Shown one piece after another: positions 18,428 to 27,927 of a DNA stretch of 64,000 nt. Origin of the DNA: Microbulbifer rhizosphaerae (GTDB lineage: Bacteria > Pseudomonadota > Gammaproteobacteria > Pseudomonadales > Cellvibrionaceae); contig NZ_JACHWZ010000007.1 in assembly GCF_014191725.1 (NCBI RefSeq), forward strand, positions 62,001 through 126,000, in the 5' to 3' direction. The position numbers and the translations under genes are program-made. The notes under the pieces were generated by a model that had not been told where the DNA came from, made no database searches, and was given only the letters and a program-made list of their open reading frames with translations. The first letter of the stretch is position 1; every line of letters begins with the position of its first letter.

Positions 18428-19732
18428 TTACGGCCGTTCCTCGGGCTGCCAACGCGGCCCTTCGTCCCCGCCGGCATAGGGCGCCAGCAGGCGCTGCAGG
18501 TCGCTGCGGGGCAGCAGCAGTTGCAGCTCGCAGTCGCCATTATCGCGGAAATGCTCATCTTGCACCGCGTTGATCTCATATAGCTGCGCCCGCAAGCGCG
18601 ACTGCTGCGGGCGGGTCACCAGCAGCCCGCTCACCATCTGCTCGCCCAGGCGCTCGGCGACGGCCTCGATCAGGAGGTCGCAGCCCGCCCCGCTGGCGGC
18701 GGACAGCCACACCGCCCGCGGCACTCCGCGGTCGTCCCGCTCGATACGTGGCTCACTGTCTTCGAGCAGATCGATTTTGTTATATACCACCAGTTGCGGC
18801 AGGTCGCCGGCGTCGATTTCCGCCAGCACATTCTGTACCTCTTCCATCAGATGTAGCCGATTCTCAGCCGAGGCGTCCACCACGTGCAGCAGCAGGGTCG
18901 CGCTGGCGGCCTCCTCCAGGGTGGCCCGAAACGCCTGCACCAGCCGGTGCGGCAGGTGGGAAACGAAGCCCACGGTGTCCGCCAGGATCATCGCGCCGAC
19001 ACTGGGCAGTTCCACCCGGCGCATGGTGGGGTCCAGGGTGGCGAACAGCTGGTCCCGCACATAGACGTCCGCGTCGGTGAGGCGGTTGAACAGGGTGGAC
19101 TTGCCGGCGTTGGTATAGCCCACCAAAGAGACGGTGGCCACCTCAGCGCGGGAGCGGGCGCGACGGCCCTGCTCGCGCTGGCGGCGCACCTTTTCCAGCT
19201 TCTTCTCAATGGAATCGATGCGCGCGCGCAGTAGCCGGCGGTCGGTTTCCAGTTGGGTCTCGCCGGGACCGCGAAGGCCGATACCGCCCTTCTGCCGCTC
19301 CAGGTGAGTCCAGCCGCGCACCAGGCGGGTGGCCATATGACGCAGTTGCGCCAGTTCCACTTGCAGCTTGCCCTCGTGGGTGCGGGCACGCTGGGCGAAG
19401 ATATCCAGAATCAGCCCGGTGCGGTCCAGCACCCGGCAGCGCAGCTCTCTTTCGAGATTGCGTTCCTGGCTGGGGGACAGGCTGTGGTCGAAGATCACAA
19501 GTTCAGCGCCGTGCTCCTCTACTGCCCCCTGGATTTCCTCCAGCTTGCCGCGGCCGACAAAAGACTTGGGGTCCGGCGCGGAGCGCTGGCCGAAGATAAA
19601 GGCCACGGGATCGGCGCCGGCAGACAGGGCCAGTTCCTCGAATTCACGCGGATCGTCTGGACTATCGACAGCGGACAGCTCCAGGTGCACCAGCACCGCG
19701 AGCTCTCCGGATTCCGGTCGGTCAAAAAACAA
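18428..19732 (-). CDS. hflX: HflX, ribosome-associated GTPase
   Basis: A 434-residue translational GTPase that splits or rescues stalled 70S ribosomes, notably after heat stress. An N-terminal glycine-rich domain (GKLEEIQGAVEEHGAELVIF) and a linker with QKGGIGLRGPGETQLETDRR lead into the G domain. G1 is VGYTNAGKSTLFN near residue 205, G3 is LADTVGFVSHLP and G4 is VYNKIDLLED. The hfq-hflX gap holds a strong 16-bp hairpin, so expression may be partly uncoupled from hfq. Confidence 0.95.
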   Translation of the reverse strand: MFFDRPESGELAVLVHLELSAVDSPDDPREFEELALSAGADPVAFIFGQRSAPDPKSFVGRGKLEEIQGAVEEHGAELVIFDHSLSPSQERNLERELRCRVLDRTGLILDIFAQRARTHEGKLQVELAQLRHMATRLVRGWTHLERQKGGIGLRGPGETQLETDRRLLRARIDSIEKKLEKVRRQREQGRRARSRAEVATVSLVGYTNAGKSTLFNRLTDADVYVRDQLFATLDPTMRRVELPSVGAMILADTVGFVSHLPHRLVQAFRATLEEAASATLLLHVVDASAENRLHLMEEVQNVLAEIDAGDLPQLVVYNKIDLLEDSEPRIERDDRGVPRAVWLSAASGAGCDLLIEAVAERLGEQMVSGLLVTRPQQSRLRAQLYEINAVQDEHFRDNGDCELQLLLPRSDLQRLLAPYAGGDEGPRWQPEERP

Positions 19733-19778
19733 AGGTAACTCTCGTTTCAGAAGGCAGCGTTTCAGAAGGCGGGAGGCA

Positions 19779-19823
19779 GGGGCCAGCAGACAGATGGCCG
19801 TTGGACCTCTGTCTGCTGGCCCC
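19779..19823. repeat. 16-bp perfect hairpin between hfq and hflX
   Basis: GGGGCCAGCAGACAGA (19779-19794) is the exact reverse complement of 19808-19823, with a 13-base loop. It lacks a T-tract on the minus strand, so it is not a standard terminator. Just beside it (19744-19770) the 12-mer GTTTCAGAAGGC occurs twice in tandem. Confidence 0.8.
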
Positions 19824-19852
19824 CAGCCGGGAGGTGTCGGGTTGCGATGGGA

Positions 19853-20143
19853 TCAGCTGAAAGTTTCCCGCTCGCCACCTTCCCCCTGGCCCTCCATGCC
19901 GGCCCCCTGCTGCGCCGCTGGGTTGAGCAGCGGCACGCGCACCGCACGGGACGGCACTACAGTGGAGATGGCGTGTTTGTACACCATTTGGCTGACGGTA
20001 TTTTTCAACAGAACCACAAACTGATCAAAAGATTCTATTTGCCCCTGAAGCTTGATGCCGTTAACCAGATAGATTGAAACCGGGATGCGCTCTTTGCGCA
20101 GTACGTTAAGGTAAGGGTCTTGTAAGCTGTGCCCTTTTGACAT
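19853..20143 (-). CDS. hfq: RNA chaperone Hfq
   Basis: A 96-residue hexameric Sm-like protein that pairs small RNAs with mRNAs. The Sm1 region is [20 protein letters not shown] followed by [20 protein letters not shown], and Sm2 is the characteristic [12 protein letters not shown]. The C-terminal tail is short and polar ([19 protein letters not shown]). ATG 20143 is preceded by AAGGAG at good spacing; the open frame continues upstream but would run through a terminator. A terminator separates it from miaA, so an own promoter is likely. Confidence 0.97.
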   Translation of the reverse strand: MSKGHSLQDPYLNVLRKERIPVSIYLVNGIKLQGQIESFDQFVVLLKNTVSQMVYKHAISTVVPSRAVRVPLLNPAAQQGAGMEGQGEGGERETFS

Positions 20144-20234
20144 CTTTTTTCTCCTTGTCAAAATAAAGCGCGTTGTGCAGTCAATAACCGTGCCCGCGCA
20201 AGCCGCGAGCCAAGCAGATTGGTTGAATGCGTAC

Positions 20235-20262
20235 AAAAAAAGAGCCGGAAGTTGCCGGACTC
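20235..20262 (-). terminator. intrinsic terminator between miaA and hfq
   Basis: On the minus strand GAGTCCGG, a 6-base loop and CCGGCTC form a stem with one bulge, followed directly by seven T residues (20241-20235). It would end miaA transcripts about 50 bases past the stop. Confidence 0.75.
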
Positions 20263-20308
20263 GTGAAAAACTGACTGAGTAGGTCTCGCCCACAGACGTT
20301 ATGGCTGC

Positions 20309-21397
20309 TCAGGTGAGAAATTTCAAGGCTTCCGCCAATATTTCGTCATTTTTGCGCACTCGGCCGTCGGGCTCCTGCGCGTAAACACCCGCCACGTCCG
20401 GCCAGCGGCGCAGCCAGGTCAGCTGGCGCTTGGCCAGTTGGCGGGTGGCGGCGATTCCCGCCTCAACCATCTCGTCATAGCCGATTTCACCCTCCAGGTA
20501 TTGCCACACCTGGCGATAGCCCACCGCGCGGATCGCCGGCAGGTCCGGATGCAGGTCGCCGCGGTCGCGCAGCGCCGCCACCTCCTCCATCAGGCCCTTC
20601 TTCAGCATACGCCGGAAGCGCCGGGCGATGCGCTCGTGCAGCAGGGCCCGGTCCCGCGGCAGCAGCGCCAGCTGTCTCAACTGGTAGTGCCCGGCCACCG
20701 AATCCCGATGCTGTTCGCGGCGCAGTTGCGAGAGGGGCTTGCCGGTCAACCGGTAAACTTCCAGGCCGCGCTCGATACGCACCGAGTGATTGGGGTGCAG
20801 TTCGGCGGCCAGTTCCGGGTCCACTTGCGCCAGTTCCCGGTGCAGCGCCGGCCATCCCTCCTTCGCCGCGCGCGCCTCGATTTCCGCTCGCACCGCGGAA
20901 TCGGCTGTGGGCAACTCCGCCATGCCGTGCAATAGAGCGCGAAAATACAGCATGGTTCCCCCCACCAGCAGTGGAATTTTTCCCGCCACCGTAATTTCCG
21001 CCATGGCCGCCAGCGCGTCTTCGCGGAAGCGGCCGGCGGAATAGGCCTCACTGGGATCGCAGATGTCGATCAACCGGTGGGGATGGCGCGCCAGTTCTTC
21101 CGCTGAAGGTTTGGCGGCGCCGATATCCAGCCCGCGGTAGACCTGTGCCGAATCCACACTGATCAGCTCCACCGGCAGGTGGTCGGCGAGCGCCATGGCC
21201 AGGTCGGTCTTGCCGGAGGCCGTAGGACCCATCAGGAAAATGGCCTGCGGCAATTCGGAATGCGGAATGCGGAATGCGGAATCCTCTTCCTCACCACCAC
21301 TCCGCATTCCACATTCATGGAGCACATCCCTGTGCTCCACCCGCTTCGCGGGTAGCCTTCGGCTATGCAAATTTATTCCTGACAAATTTGTCCTCAT
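20309..21397 (-). CDS. miaA: tRNA dimethylallyltransferase (start uncertain)
   Basis: MiaA adds a dimethylallyl group to A37 of tRNAs reading U-starting codons. The P-loop is [20 protein letters not shown], then [36 protein letters not shown] and, near the end, [16 protein letters not shown]; all are normal. The N-terminus is odd. The family usually begins a few residues before the P-loop, but here the only in-frame ATGs are at 21397 (longest) and 21307. Both read through a low-complexity segment (SAFRIPHSE) encoded by four heptanucleotide repeats at 21256-21283. Up to about 50 extra residues therefore precede the P-loop. mutL ends 10 bp upstream of the longest start. Confidence 0.9.
   Translation of the reverse strand: MRTNLSGINLHSRRLPAKRVEHRDVLHECGMRSGGEEEDSAFRIPHSELPQAIFLMGPTASGKTDLAMALADHLPVELISVDSAQVYRGLDIGAAKPSAEELARHPHRLIDICDPSEAYSAGRFREDALAAMAEITVAGKIPLLVGGTMLYFRALLHGMAELPTADSAVRAEIEARAAKEGWPALHRELAQVDPELAAELHPNHSVRIERGLEVYRLTGKPLSQLRREQHRDSVAGHYQLRQLALLPRDRALLHERIARRFRRMLKKGLMEEVAALRDRGDLHPDLPAIRAVGYRQVWQYLEGEIGYDEMVEAGIAATRQLAKRQLTWLRRWPDVAGVYAQEPDGRVRKNDEILAEALKFLT
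21256..21283. repeat. heptanucleotide tandem repeat, four units
   Basis: The unit CGGAATG (last copy CGGAATC) is repeated four times without interruption inside the 5' end of the miaA frame. Related CCGCATTCC/CATTCCGCATT stretches occur nearby at 21302-21310 and 21395-21405. Seven is not a multiple of three, so a change in copy number would shift the frame of any start located upstream. Confidence 0.85.
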
Positions 21398-21407
21398 TCC
21401 GCATTAT

Positions 21408-23285
21408 TCACTGCCCCCGCATAAACCACTTGTCCATATCCGCCAGCTTTACCTGCGTCCAGGTGGGCCGGCCGTGGTTGCATTGGCCGCTGCGCTCGGT
21501 GCGCTCCATATCCCGCAGCAATGCGTTCATCTCCGGCAGGGTCAGGCGGCGGTTGGCGCGCACTGAGCCGTGGCAGGCCATGGTGGACAGTATCTCGTTG
21601 ATGCGCTCGCCGATGCGGTCGCTACCGCCCTGGGCCAACAGGTCCGAGAGCACGTCGCGCACCAGCTGTTCCACCGGCGCCCCGTGCAGCATCGTCGGCA
21701 CCTGGCGCACCAGAAGGGTTTCCGGTCCGGCCCGCTGCAACACAAAGCCCAGGACGGTGAACACTTCGGTGCGCTCCTCGAAACAGTCCGCCTCGCGCTG
21801 GCTCACCGCCAAACTCACCGGCACCAGTAGCGGCTGCGCACGGACGCCACCGGCGGCGTGGGCGGCTTTCATCTGTTCATAGACGATACGCTCGTGGGCC
21901 GCATGCATATCCACCACGATCAGGCCCTGCTCGTTCTGGGCCAGGATGTAGATGCCGTGGAGCTGGGCCAGGGCGTAGCCGAGGGGCGGCGTTTCCTCTT
22001 CGCTGGTTTCAGGCGGGAGCGCGGAGCTGCCCGGGACCGCCGAGCTCCAGCTCGGCAAGCGCTGCGCAGCAGCGCCCGATTGCGAGGAGGCCGGAGGTGC
22101 AGCTTCGGCCACGCCGGTGTATGGCTGATGCAGAGTGCCGTAATTCTGCATCTGCTGCTGCAGATCCCCCGGCGAAGGCCGGGAAGACAGCGGCATTTTC
22201 TGCTGGCCGGCGAATTCGCCGGCGGCGATACCGCTGACGGTTTCGGTTTCCGGCTGTTCGCGCTCCTCCCGCTGCCCGGGCCTGACGTCCGCCAGCGCCC
22301 GGTGCAGGGAACCGAACAGGAAGTCGTGCACCAGCCGGCTATCGCGGAAGCGCACCTCGTGCTTGGTGGGGTGCACGTTCACGTCCACCGAGGCCGGGTC
22401 CAGTTCCAGGTAGAGCACAAACGCCGGGTGACGGCCGTGGTAGAGCACGTCGGCAAAGGCGCGGCGTACCGCGTGGCTCACCACCTTGTCGCGGATGGCG
22501 CGGCCGTTGACGTAAAAGAACTGCAGGTCTGCCTGGGAGCGGGAGAAGGCCGGCTCCGCAACCCAACCCCACAGGCGCAGGCCGCTGCGCTCCACCTCGA
22601 TATGCAGCGCATTCTGCATAAACGCCGGGCCACACAGCTGCGCCACGCGCCGCTCCATCTCCACCCGCCCACTGCCGGCGCGCAGGTTGTGCACCCCTTT
22701 GCCGTTGTGGCGCAGACTGATGGACACGTCGAAACGGGACAGCGCCAGGCGTTTGACGGTGTCGTCGATACGGTTGAATTCGGTTTTCTCGGTGCGCAGG
22801 AACTTGCGCCGCGCCGGGGTATTGAAGAAGAGATCGCGCACATCCACGGTGGTCCCCCGGGGGTGTGCTGCCGGGGCCAGCTGCGCCTGCATCTCGCGGC
22901 CCTCCGCGCTGACCTGCCAGCCCTTGCCGGATTCGTCGCGGCTGCTGGTCAGCTGCAGGCGCGCCACCGAGGAAATACTGGCCAGCGCCTCACCGCGAAA
23001 ACCCAGGGTGGCCACCGACTCCAGATCCTCCAGTGCGTGGATCTTGGAGGTGGCGTGGCGGGCCAGGGCCAGGGCCAGGTCTTCCTTGTCGATGCCCTTG
23101 CCATTATCGCGTATCCGGATGCGCTTGATCCCGCCGCTGTCGACATCCACTTCCAGCCGTGTGGCACCGGCATCGAGACTGTTTTCCAGCAGTTCCTTGA
23201 TTACTGACGCAGGTCGCTCCACCACTTCGCCGGCGGCGATCTGGTTGGCGAGACGGGGGGAGAGTTGCTGGATGCGATCAGACAT
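21408..23285 (-). CDS. mutL: DNA mismatch repair protein MutL
   Basis: A 625-residue GHKL ATPase linking MutS mismatch recognition to strand removal. The N-terminal ATPase has all motifs: [12 protein letters not shown] near residue 31, [33 protein letters not shown] and [19 protein letters not shown]. The linker (about 340-430) is low complexity. The C-terminal dimerisation domain begins [18 protein letters not shown] and ends [29 protein letters not shown]. The endonuclease DQHAxEE motif of many MutL proteins reads DMHAAHERI here, close to the E. coli-type form that lacks nicking activity. Part of the linker (about residues 410-422) is encoded by a dispersed palindromic repeat. Confidence 0.95.
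   Translation of the reverse strand: MSDRIQQLSPRLANQIAAGEVVERPASVIKELLENSLDAGATRLEVDVDSGGIKRIRIRDNGKGIDKEDLALALARHATSKIHALEDLESVATLGFRGEALASISSVARLQLTSSRDESGKGWQVSAEGREMQAQLAPAAHPRGTTVDVRDLFFNTPARRKFLRTEKTEFNRIDDTVKRLALSRFDVSISLRHNGKGVHNLRAGSGRVEMERRVAQLCGPAFMQNALHIEVERSGLRLWGWVAEPAFSRSQADLQFFYVNGRAIRDKVVSHAVRRAFADVLYHGRHPAFVLYLELDPASVDVNVHPTKHEVRFRDSRLVHDFLFGSLHRALADVRPGQREEREQPETETVSGIAAGEFAGQQKMPLSSRPSPGDLQQQMQNYGTLHQPYTGVAEAAPPASSQSGAAAQRLPSWSSAVPGSSALPPETSEEETPPLGYALAQLHGIYILAQNEQGLIVVDMHAAHERIVYEQMKAAHAAGGVRAQPLLVPVSLAVSQREADCFEERTEVFTVLGFVLQRAGPETLLVRQVPTMLHGAPVEQLVRDVLSDLLAQGGSDRIGERINEILSTMACHGSVRANRRLTLPEMNALLRDMERTERSGQCNHGRPTWTQVKLADMDKWFMRGQ
22023..22055. repeat. copy of the GGTCCCGGG palindromic repeat inside mutL
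   Basis: Read on the minus strand this stretch contains GAGCTGGAGCTCGGCGGTCCCGGG-like sequence, one base different from the core at 16291-16316. It encodes the [12 protein letters not shown] segment of the MutL linker without breaking the frame. Confidence 0.6.
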
Positions 23286-23349
23286 AAAATTACAAACAAG
23301 TTAGCGGGAACCGCTCCTACAGCATTTTTCGTATTCAGAGACCAACCCT

Positions 23350-24651
23350 TCAGCCGGAAGGGATGGTCAGGGTCTGCCCCACACGGATCACCGTGCTGTC
23401 TATGCCGTTGGCCTCTTTCAGCGAGCCAACGGAGACATTGTATCGCGCGGCGATGCCGGAGAGAGTGTCGCCGCGAGCAATGGTGTGGCGGCGATCCACC
23501 TTGTCGCGGTTGGCGGCCAGCCAGCTGCCAGCCGGCGGGCGCGCGGTGAAGTGCGCCACTATACCCTCGCTGAGTTTTTCCGCCAGCCGGCGCTGGAAAT
23601 TCGGGTCGCGCAGGCGCCGCGCTTCCTGGGGGTTGGTAATGAAGCCGGTCTCCACCAGGATCGAGGGCACGTCCGGCGAGCGCAGCACGGCAAAGTTGGC
23701 CTGCTCCACCCGTTTTTTGTGCAGATGGGTAAAACCGCCAATGGCGTCGAGTACGCTGGCACCGATATTCAGGCTGGCGTTCATGGTGGCGGTCATGGAC
23801 AGGTCCAGGAGTACGCCGGCCAGGGTGTCGTCCTTGTCGCCCAGATTCAGGCTGCCGGCGCCGCCGATCAGGTCGGACTCGTTCTCCCGTTGGGCCAGGA
23901 AGCGCGCTGTCTCACTGGTGGCGCCGCGGGAGGACACCGCGTAGACGCCGGCACCGCGGGCATTCTTGTTGTGGAAGGCGTCCGCGTGGATGGAGACAAA
24001 AAGATCGGCACGCAGCTCGCGGCCTTTCTTCACCCGGTCGCGGTGTGGAATGTAATAGTCACCGGTGCGCACCAGCTTGGCGGAGAAGCCGCGTTTTTGG
24101 CCGATGCTTTTGTGCAGCGCCTTGCTGATCGCCAACACCACATCTTTTTCGCGCAGGCCGCCGGGGCCCAGCGCTCCCGGGTCCTCGCCGCCGTGGCCGG
24201 CGTCGATGGCGATCACGATGTCCCGCTCCCGACTTACCTGCTGCAGGGTCTTTTCCTCACTCTGCACCCGGTCGTAGAGATCAATCACCAGGCGGTCCGG
24301 CAATTGCTCGTGGCGGCGCAGGGCAAAGCTGCGCGGCTTGACCTGTTGCTTGAGGTCCAATACCACGCGCAGGTCTTTTTCATTGTGTCGGCCGTGGCGC
24401 AGGCGCTCGATGGGCGAGTCTTCCAGCTGCAGTTCGTCCAGTTGCGCGCCCAGGCTGGTGTCCTCCACATCGATCACCACCCGGTGGGGACCGCTCAGGG
24501 TGAACAACTTGTGTTCCGCGGGCCCGCTCAGGTCGAACACCAGGCGCGTGTGGTCCGGCGCGCGCCACAGGCGCACCCCTTCCACTTCCGTCGCGGCCTG
24601 CGCCGCGAGGGTGAAGAACACCGACAGCGCGATAGTTAAAGCCCTGATCAT
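23350..24651 (-). CDS. amiB: N-acetylmuramoyl-L-alanine amidase AmiB/AmiC type with LysM
   Basis: A 433-residue periplasmic amidase that removes stem peptides from peptidoglycan during daughter-cell separation. A signal peptide (ALTIALSVFFTLAAQAA) is followed by an AMIN domain (VEGVRLWRAPDHTRLVFDLS). The Amidase_3 catalytic domain carries the zinc ligands in IAIDAGHGGEDPGALG, FVSIHADAF and ILVETGFITN. A C-terminal LysM repeat (IARGDTLSGIAARYNVSVGS) binds glycan. ATG 24651 is the first start that places a signal peptide at the N-terminus; the longer frame would overlap tsaE. It lies 40 bp after tsaE, upstream of mutL, as in E. coli. Confidence 0.95.
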   Translation of the reverse strand: MIRALTIALSVFFTLAAQAATEVEGVRLWRAPDHTRLVFDLSGPAEHKLFTLSGPHRVVIDVEDTSLGAQLDELQLEDSPIERLRHGRHNEKDLRVVLDLKQQVKPRSFALRRHEQLPDRLVIDLYDRVQSEEKTLQQVSRERDIVIAIDAGHGGEDPGALGPGGLREKDVVLAISKALHKSIGQKRGFSAKLVRTGDYYIPHRDRVKKGRELRADLFVSIHADAFHNKNARGAGVYAVSSRGATSETARFLAQRENESDLIGGAGSLNLGDKDDTLAGVLLDLSMTATMNASLNIGASVLDAIGGFTHLHKKRVEQANFAVLRSPDVPSILVETGFITNPQEARRLRDPNFQRRLAEKLSEGIVAHFTARPPAGSWLAANRDKVDRRHTIARGDTLSGIAARYNVSVGSLKEANGIDSTVIRVGQTLTIPSG

Positions 24652-24691
24652 TGTTCCGCTATTCCTTTGCAACTCTTTTGTATGGCAACTT

Positions 24692-25177
24692 TTATAGCAA
24701 CTTTTGCACTGCCGCCAGGACGGTCGAACCGGCCTCCGATTGCGTTCGCAGATGCAGTTGCCGGCCGCGGCCGGCCACCTCCAATTCCGCCAGCAGGTCC
24801 GCGTCCGGCAACACTCCGGCACCGCGCTCCGGCCACTCCACCAGGCTCAGGCTGTGCGGGGTGAAGTAGTCCCGCACCCCCATAAACTCCAGTTCCTCGG
24901 CATCCCCCAGGCGGTACAGGTCGAAATGGAAGACCCGCTGCGCACCCAGCTCGTAGGGCTCCACCAGGGTGTAGGTGGGACTCTTGACCGACCCCCGGTG
25001 GCCAAAGGCACGCAGTACACCGCGGCAGAAGGTGGTTTTGCCTGCGCCCAGCTGTCCGCGTAGAAACACCACCAGGCTGTCTCGCAGGCCGGTTGCCAGG
25101 CAGGCGCGGCCCAGTGCCTCGCCCGCGGCCACGGTCGCCTCTTCGTCCGCCAGTTGCAGCTTCAGTTCCACTGTCAT
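24692..25177 (-). CDS. tsaE: TsaE, ATPase of the tRNA t6A synthesis complex
   Basis: A 161-residue P-loop protein that works with TsaB and TsaD to make threonylcarbamoyl-A37 in tRNAs. Walker A is LRGQLGAGKTTFCRG near residue 40, followed by SVKSPTYTLVEPYELG and the VFHFDLYRLGDAEELEFMG block typical of the family, then LVEWPERG. ATG 25177 overlaps the nnrD stop as TGATG, indicating translational coupling; a TTG one codon earlier is less likely. Confidence 0.95.
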   Translation of the reverse strand: MTVELKLQLADEEATVAAGEALGRACLATGLRDSLVVFLRGQLGAGKTTFCRGVLRAFGHRGSVKSPTYTLVEPYELGAQRVFHFDLYRLGDAEELEFMGVRDYFTPHSLSLVEWPERGAGVLPDADLLAELEVAGRGRQLHLRTQSEAGSTVLAAVQKLL

Positions 25178-26673
25178 CAATCCACCAAGCGCCGCACCCA
25201 GGGCAACAGGTCGGTGGCCAGCAGGCCGCGCTGACCGTCTTGCGCCGCGCAGTTGCCCGCCTCACCGTGCAGCCATACCGCCAGCCGCGCCGCCTCTACG
25301 ATGTCCATTCGCTGGCCGATCAGCGCGGCGACGACGCCGGTGAGCAGGTCGCCCATACCGCCGGAGGCCATGCCCGGGTTGCCGCTGTTGAGCAGGTCCA
25401 CGCCACCGGCGTGGGCGATCAGAGTACCGGCGCCCTTTAGTATCACCACGCCGCTGAATTTCTGCTGAATTGCAATCGCCGCCGCGCGGGGGTCCGCGAG
25501 GACTTCAGCGGTGTCGCAATCCAGCAGCCGCGCGGCCTCGCCCACGTGAGGGGTGAGCACCCAGTCGTCCCGCTTCAGGCCCGCCAGCACCCTGCCGCCG
25601 GCGAGGATATTCAATGCATCCGCATCCAGCACCAGGGGCGCCTGCGCGCGCCCGGCGCGAGCCAGCAATTGCTCTCCCCAGGGCGCGCGGCCGAGGCCGG
25701 GGCCCACGGCGATCACGTCGGGGGATTCCAGCAGCGGCTCCAGTTCCTGGCCGGAGATCACCGGGCGGGCCATTACTTCCGGGCAGCGGGTGAGCGCCGC
25801 GGGCAGGTGCTCCGGTCGCGTGGCCAGTGAGATAAGGCCTGCGCCGGCGCGGGCCGCCGACTCCGCCGCCATCAGCGCGGCGCCGCCAAAACCGCTGTCC
25901 CCGCCCACAATCAGGATATGGCCGAACTGGTTTTTGTAACTGTCCGCCGCGCGCCGCGGCAGCCGCGCCAGGCTGTCGCTGTCGTAGCGCCGAACCAGGG
26001 GCTGTAAATCGCCGTACACACTGTCCGGCACGCCCAGGCTCTCGAATACCACCTCGCCGCAGAGCGCCGGGCCGCGACCGCAGTGGAGACCAAACTTGCG
26101 GCCAATAAAGGTGACGGTGGCATCCGCGCGCACCGCCTGCTCCGCGGCGCCGGCATCGGCGCTGAGGCCGGAGGGGATATCCACCGCCAGCACCGGGCCT
26201 GCGGCGCGGTTGATCCGTTCCACCGCGGCGGCGACATTCTCGCGCAGCGACCCTTGAAAGCCGGTGCCCAGCAGTGCGTCCACGGTGACGGTATCGCCGT
26301 CGTCCGCGTTCATTTCCAGCAGGGAGGTCACGATGTGGGCGCCCTCGCGCCCGGCGAAGCGGCAGGCCTCCAGCGCGTCGCCCTTCAGCTCGTCCGGCGC
26401 GACGCAGGCGTAGACGGTCACCGGTATCTGCTTCTGTGCCGCCAGCGCGGCGATCACATAGCCGTCACCGCCGTTGTTGCCGCCGCCGCTAAATACCTGC
26501 AGCCGCTTCGCTTCCGGCCAGCGCCGCTGAAGCTCGGCAAAGGCGGCACGGCCGGCGCGTTTCATCAGTGCGATGGAGGGAATGTCCAGCGCCGCCATCG
26601 CCCGGCGGTCGAGTTCCCGCACCGATTCTGCGCTGTACAGGGATTGTGGCGGGGCGGAGGGCTGGATATGCAT
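25177..26673 (-). CDS. nnrD: bifunctional NAD(P)HX epimerase/dehydratase
   Basis: A 498-residue two-domain repair enzyme for hydrated NAD(P)H. The N-terminal YjeF domain (about 1-215) epimerises R- to S-NAD(P)HX; it shows VFSGGGNNGGDGYVIA and DALLGTGFQGSLRE. The C-terminal domain (about 230-498) is the ADP/ATP-dependent dehydratase, with ILIVGGDSGFGGAALMAAES, VAVGPGLGR, VLDADALNIL, LTPHVGEAARLL and the nucleotide loop NPGMASGGMGDLLTG. It is divergent from queG, the classic yjeF/yjeS arrangement, with 75 bp between the start codons. Confidence 0.95.
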   Translation of the reverse strand: MHIQPSAPPQSLYSAESVRELDRRAMAALDIPSIALMKRAGRAAFAELQRRWPEAKRLQVFSGGGNNGGDGYVIAALAAQKQIPVTVYACVAPDELKGDALEACRFAGREGAHIVTSLLEMNADDGDTVTVDALLGTGFQGSLRENVAAAVERINRAAGPVLAVDIPSGLSADAGAAEQAVRADATVTFIGRKFGLHCGRGPALCGEVVFESLGVPDSVYGDLQPLVRRYDSDSLARLPRRAADSYKNQFGHILIVGGDSGFGGAALMAAESAARAGAGLISLATRPEHLPAALTRCPEVMARPVISGQELEPLLESPDVIAVGPGLGRAPWGEQLLARAGRAQAPLVLDADALNILAGGRVLAGLKRDDWVLTPHVGEAARLLDCDTAEVLADPRAAAIAIQQKFSGVVILKGAGTLIAHAGGVDLLNSGNPGMASGGMGDLLTGVVAALIGQRMDIVEAARLAVWLHGEAGNCAAQDGQRGLLATDLLPWVRRLVD

Positions 26674-26717
26674 GGGGCTCCCGATACGGTTAAAAAGTAA
26701 TCTGTGGCAAAATGGGC

Positions 26718-26728
26718 GAAATTATACC
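26718..26728 (-). promoter_or_regulatory. possible -10 element for nnrD in the nnrD/queG divergent region
   Basis: The minus strand reads GGTATAATTTC about 50 bases upstream of the nnrD ATG. No convincing -35 hexamer stands at 16-18 bases, so this rests on the TATAAT match alone. Confidence 0.3.
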
Positions 26729-26748
26729 GCTCCTCGCTTAAACACTCG

Positions 26749-27849
26749 ATGACAGCTTCCCCACTCCCCGAGCTGGCGGCCCAGATCAAAATCTGGGGCC
26801 GCGAGTTGGGTTTCCAACAGATCGGCATCACCGACTGCCACCTGGAGCGGCACGGCGAGCGTCTGCGCGAGTGGCTGGCGGCGGGCTATAACGGCGATAT
26901 GGAGTGGATGGGCGCCCACGGGGAAAAGCGCTGGCGGCCGGAGCTGCTGCAGCCGGGCACCCTGCGCGCGATCAGCGCGCGGCTCGACTACCTGCCGCCG
27001 GATACCCAGCCCGTGCGAGTGCTGAAGGATTCGGGCAAAGCCTACGTGTCCCGCTACGCCACCGGGCGGGACTACCACAAGCTGATCCGCAAGCGCCTCG
27101 CGCAGCTGGCGCAGAAAATCGACGCCTGGTGCGAGGAGCATGGCATCGAATCCTCCGGCCGCGCCTTCACCGACAGCGCCCCGGTGATGGAGCGCGCGCT
27201 GGCGGAGAAAGCGGGGCTGGGCTGGATCGGCAAGAACTGCATGGTGATCAACTCCGGCGCCGGGTCCTGGTTTTTTCTCGGCGAGATCTACACCAATCTG
27301 GCGCTGCCGGTGGACGGGAGCGAAGAACCAAACCAATGCGGCGACTGCACCGCCTGCCTCAAGGTCTGCCCCACCGACGCCTTTGTCGGCCCCTATCAGT
27401 TGGACGCACGCCGCTGTATTTCCTATCTCACCATCGAGAACAAGGGCGCAATTCCCGAGGAATTCCGCGAACCCATGGGCAACCGGGTCTTCGGCTGCGA
27501 CGACTGTCAGATCATCTGCCCCTGGAACAAATTCGCCAAACCCACCGCCGAGGGAGATTTCTACCCGCGCCACGGCCTGGACGACGGCGACCTGCTGCAA
27601 TTATTCCGCTGGAGCGAGGAGGAGTTCCTGCGCAGGACCGAGGGCTCGGCGATAAGGCGTATCGGCTACGAGCGCTGGCGGCGCAATCTGGCGGTGGCGC
27701 TGGGCAACGGCGAGGCAGACTCGGAGGTGATCGGGGAGCTGGAAAGCGCGCTGCCCCGAGAGACGCCACTGGTGGTGGAGCATATCGAGTGGGCATTGGC
27801 GCGGCTGCGCAGCGGGCGGCGTAGGAAACGAAAGATCAAACGCCTGTAA
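26749..27849 (+). CDS. queG: epoxyqueuosine reductase
   Basis: A 366-residue cobalamin- and Fe-S-dependent enzyme that catalyses the last step of queuosine formation in tRNA. The start IKIWGRELGFQQIGITDCHL matches the family. The catalytic region has GRAFTDSAPVMERALAEKAG with the conserved Asp, then GLGWIGKNCMVINSGAGSW. Two [4Fe-4S] motifs follow: CGDCTACLKVCPTDAF and CDDCQIICPWN. A HEAT-like C-terminal tail ends in a basic run (RRRKRKIKRL). I prefer ATG 26749 over the in-frame GTG 26704, which lies in the promoter gap. Confidence 0.96.
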   Translation: MTASPLPELAAQIKIWGRELGFQQIGITDCHLERHGERLREWLAAGYNGDMEWMGAHGEKRWRPELLQPGTLRAISARLDYLPPDTQPVRVLKDSGKAYVSRYATGRDYHKLIRKRLAQLAQKIDAWCEEHGIESSGRAFTDSAPVMERALAEKAGLGWIGKNCMVINSGAGSWFFLGEIYTNLALPVDGSEEPNQCGDCTACLKVCPTDAFVGPYQLDARRCISYLTIENKGAIPEEFREPMGNRVFGCDDCQIICPWNKFAKPTAEGDFYPRHGLDDGDLLQLFRWSEEEFLRRTEGSAIRRIGYERWRRNLAVALGNGEADSEVIGELESALPRETPLVVEHIEWALARLRSGRRRKRKIKRL

Positions 27850-27856
27850 ATCATCA

Positions 27857-27887
27857 GTGTAATGCGCTTCGCTTATTACATCCTACG
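27857..27887. repeat. short intergenic palindrome (GTAATGCG...TTATTAC)
   Basis: GTGTAATGCGCTTCGCTTAT followed by TACATCCTACG is a widespread type of proteobacterial intergenic repeat with a small stem. It directly follows the queG stop and may help end transcription. Confidence 0.5.
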
Positions 27888-27927
27888 CCTCGTAACAGCC
27901 CCGAAAGAACTGCGACGTCAGAGCGAA

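Noticed and set aside
21256..21283. Possible CRISPR-like repeat array
   Set aside because: Units are 7 bp with no spacers; it is a simple tandem repeat. No CRISPR array or cas gene was found in the window.
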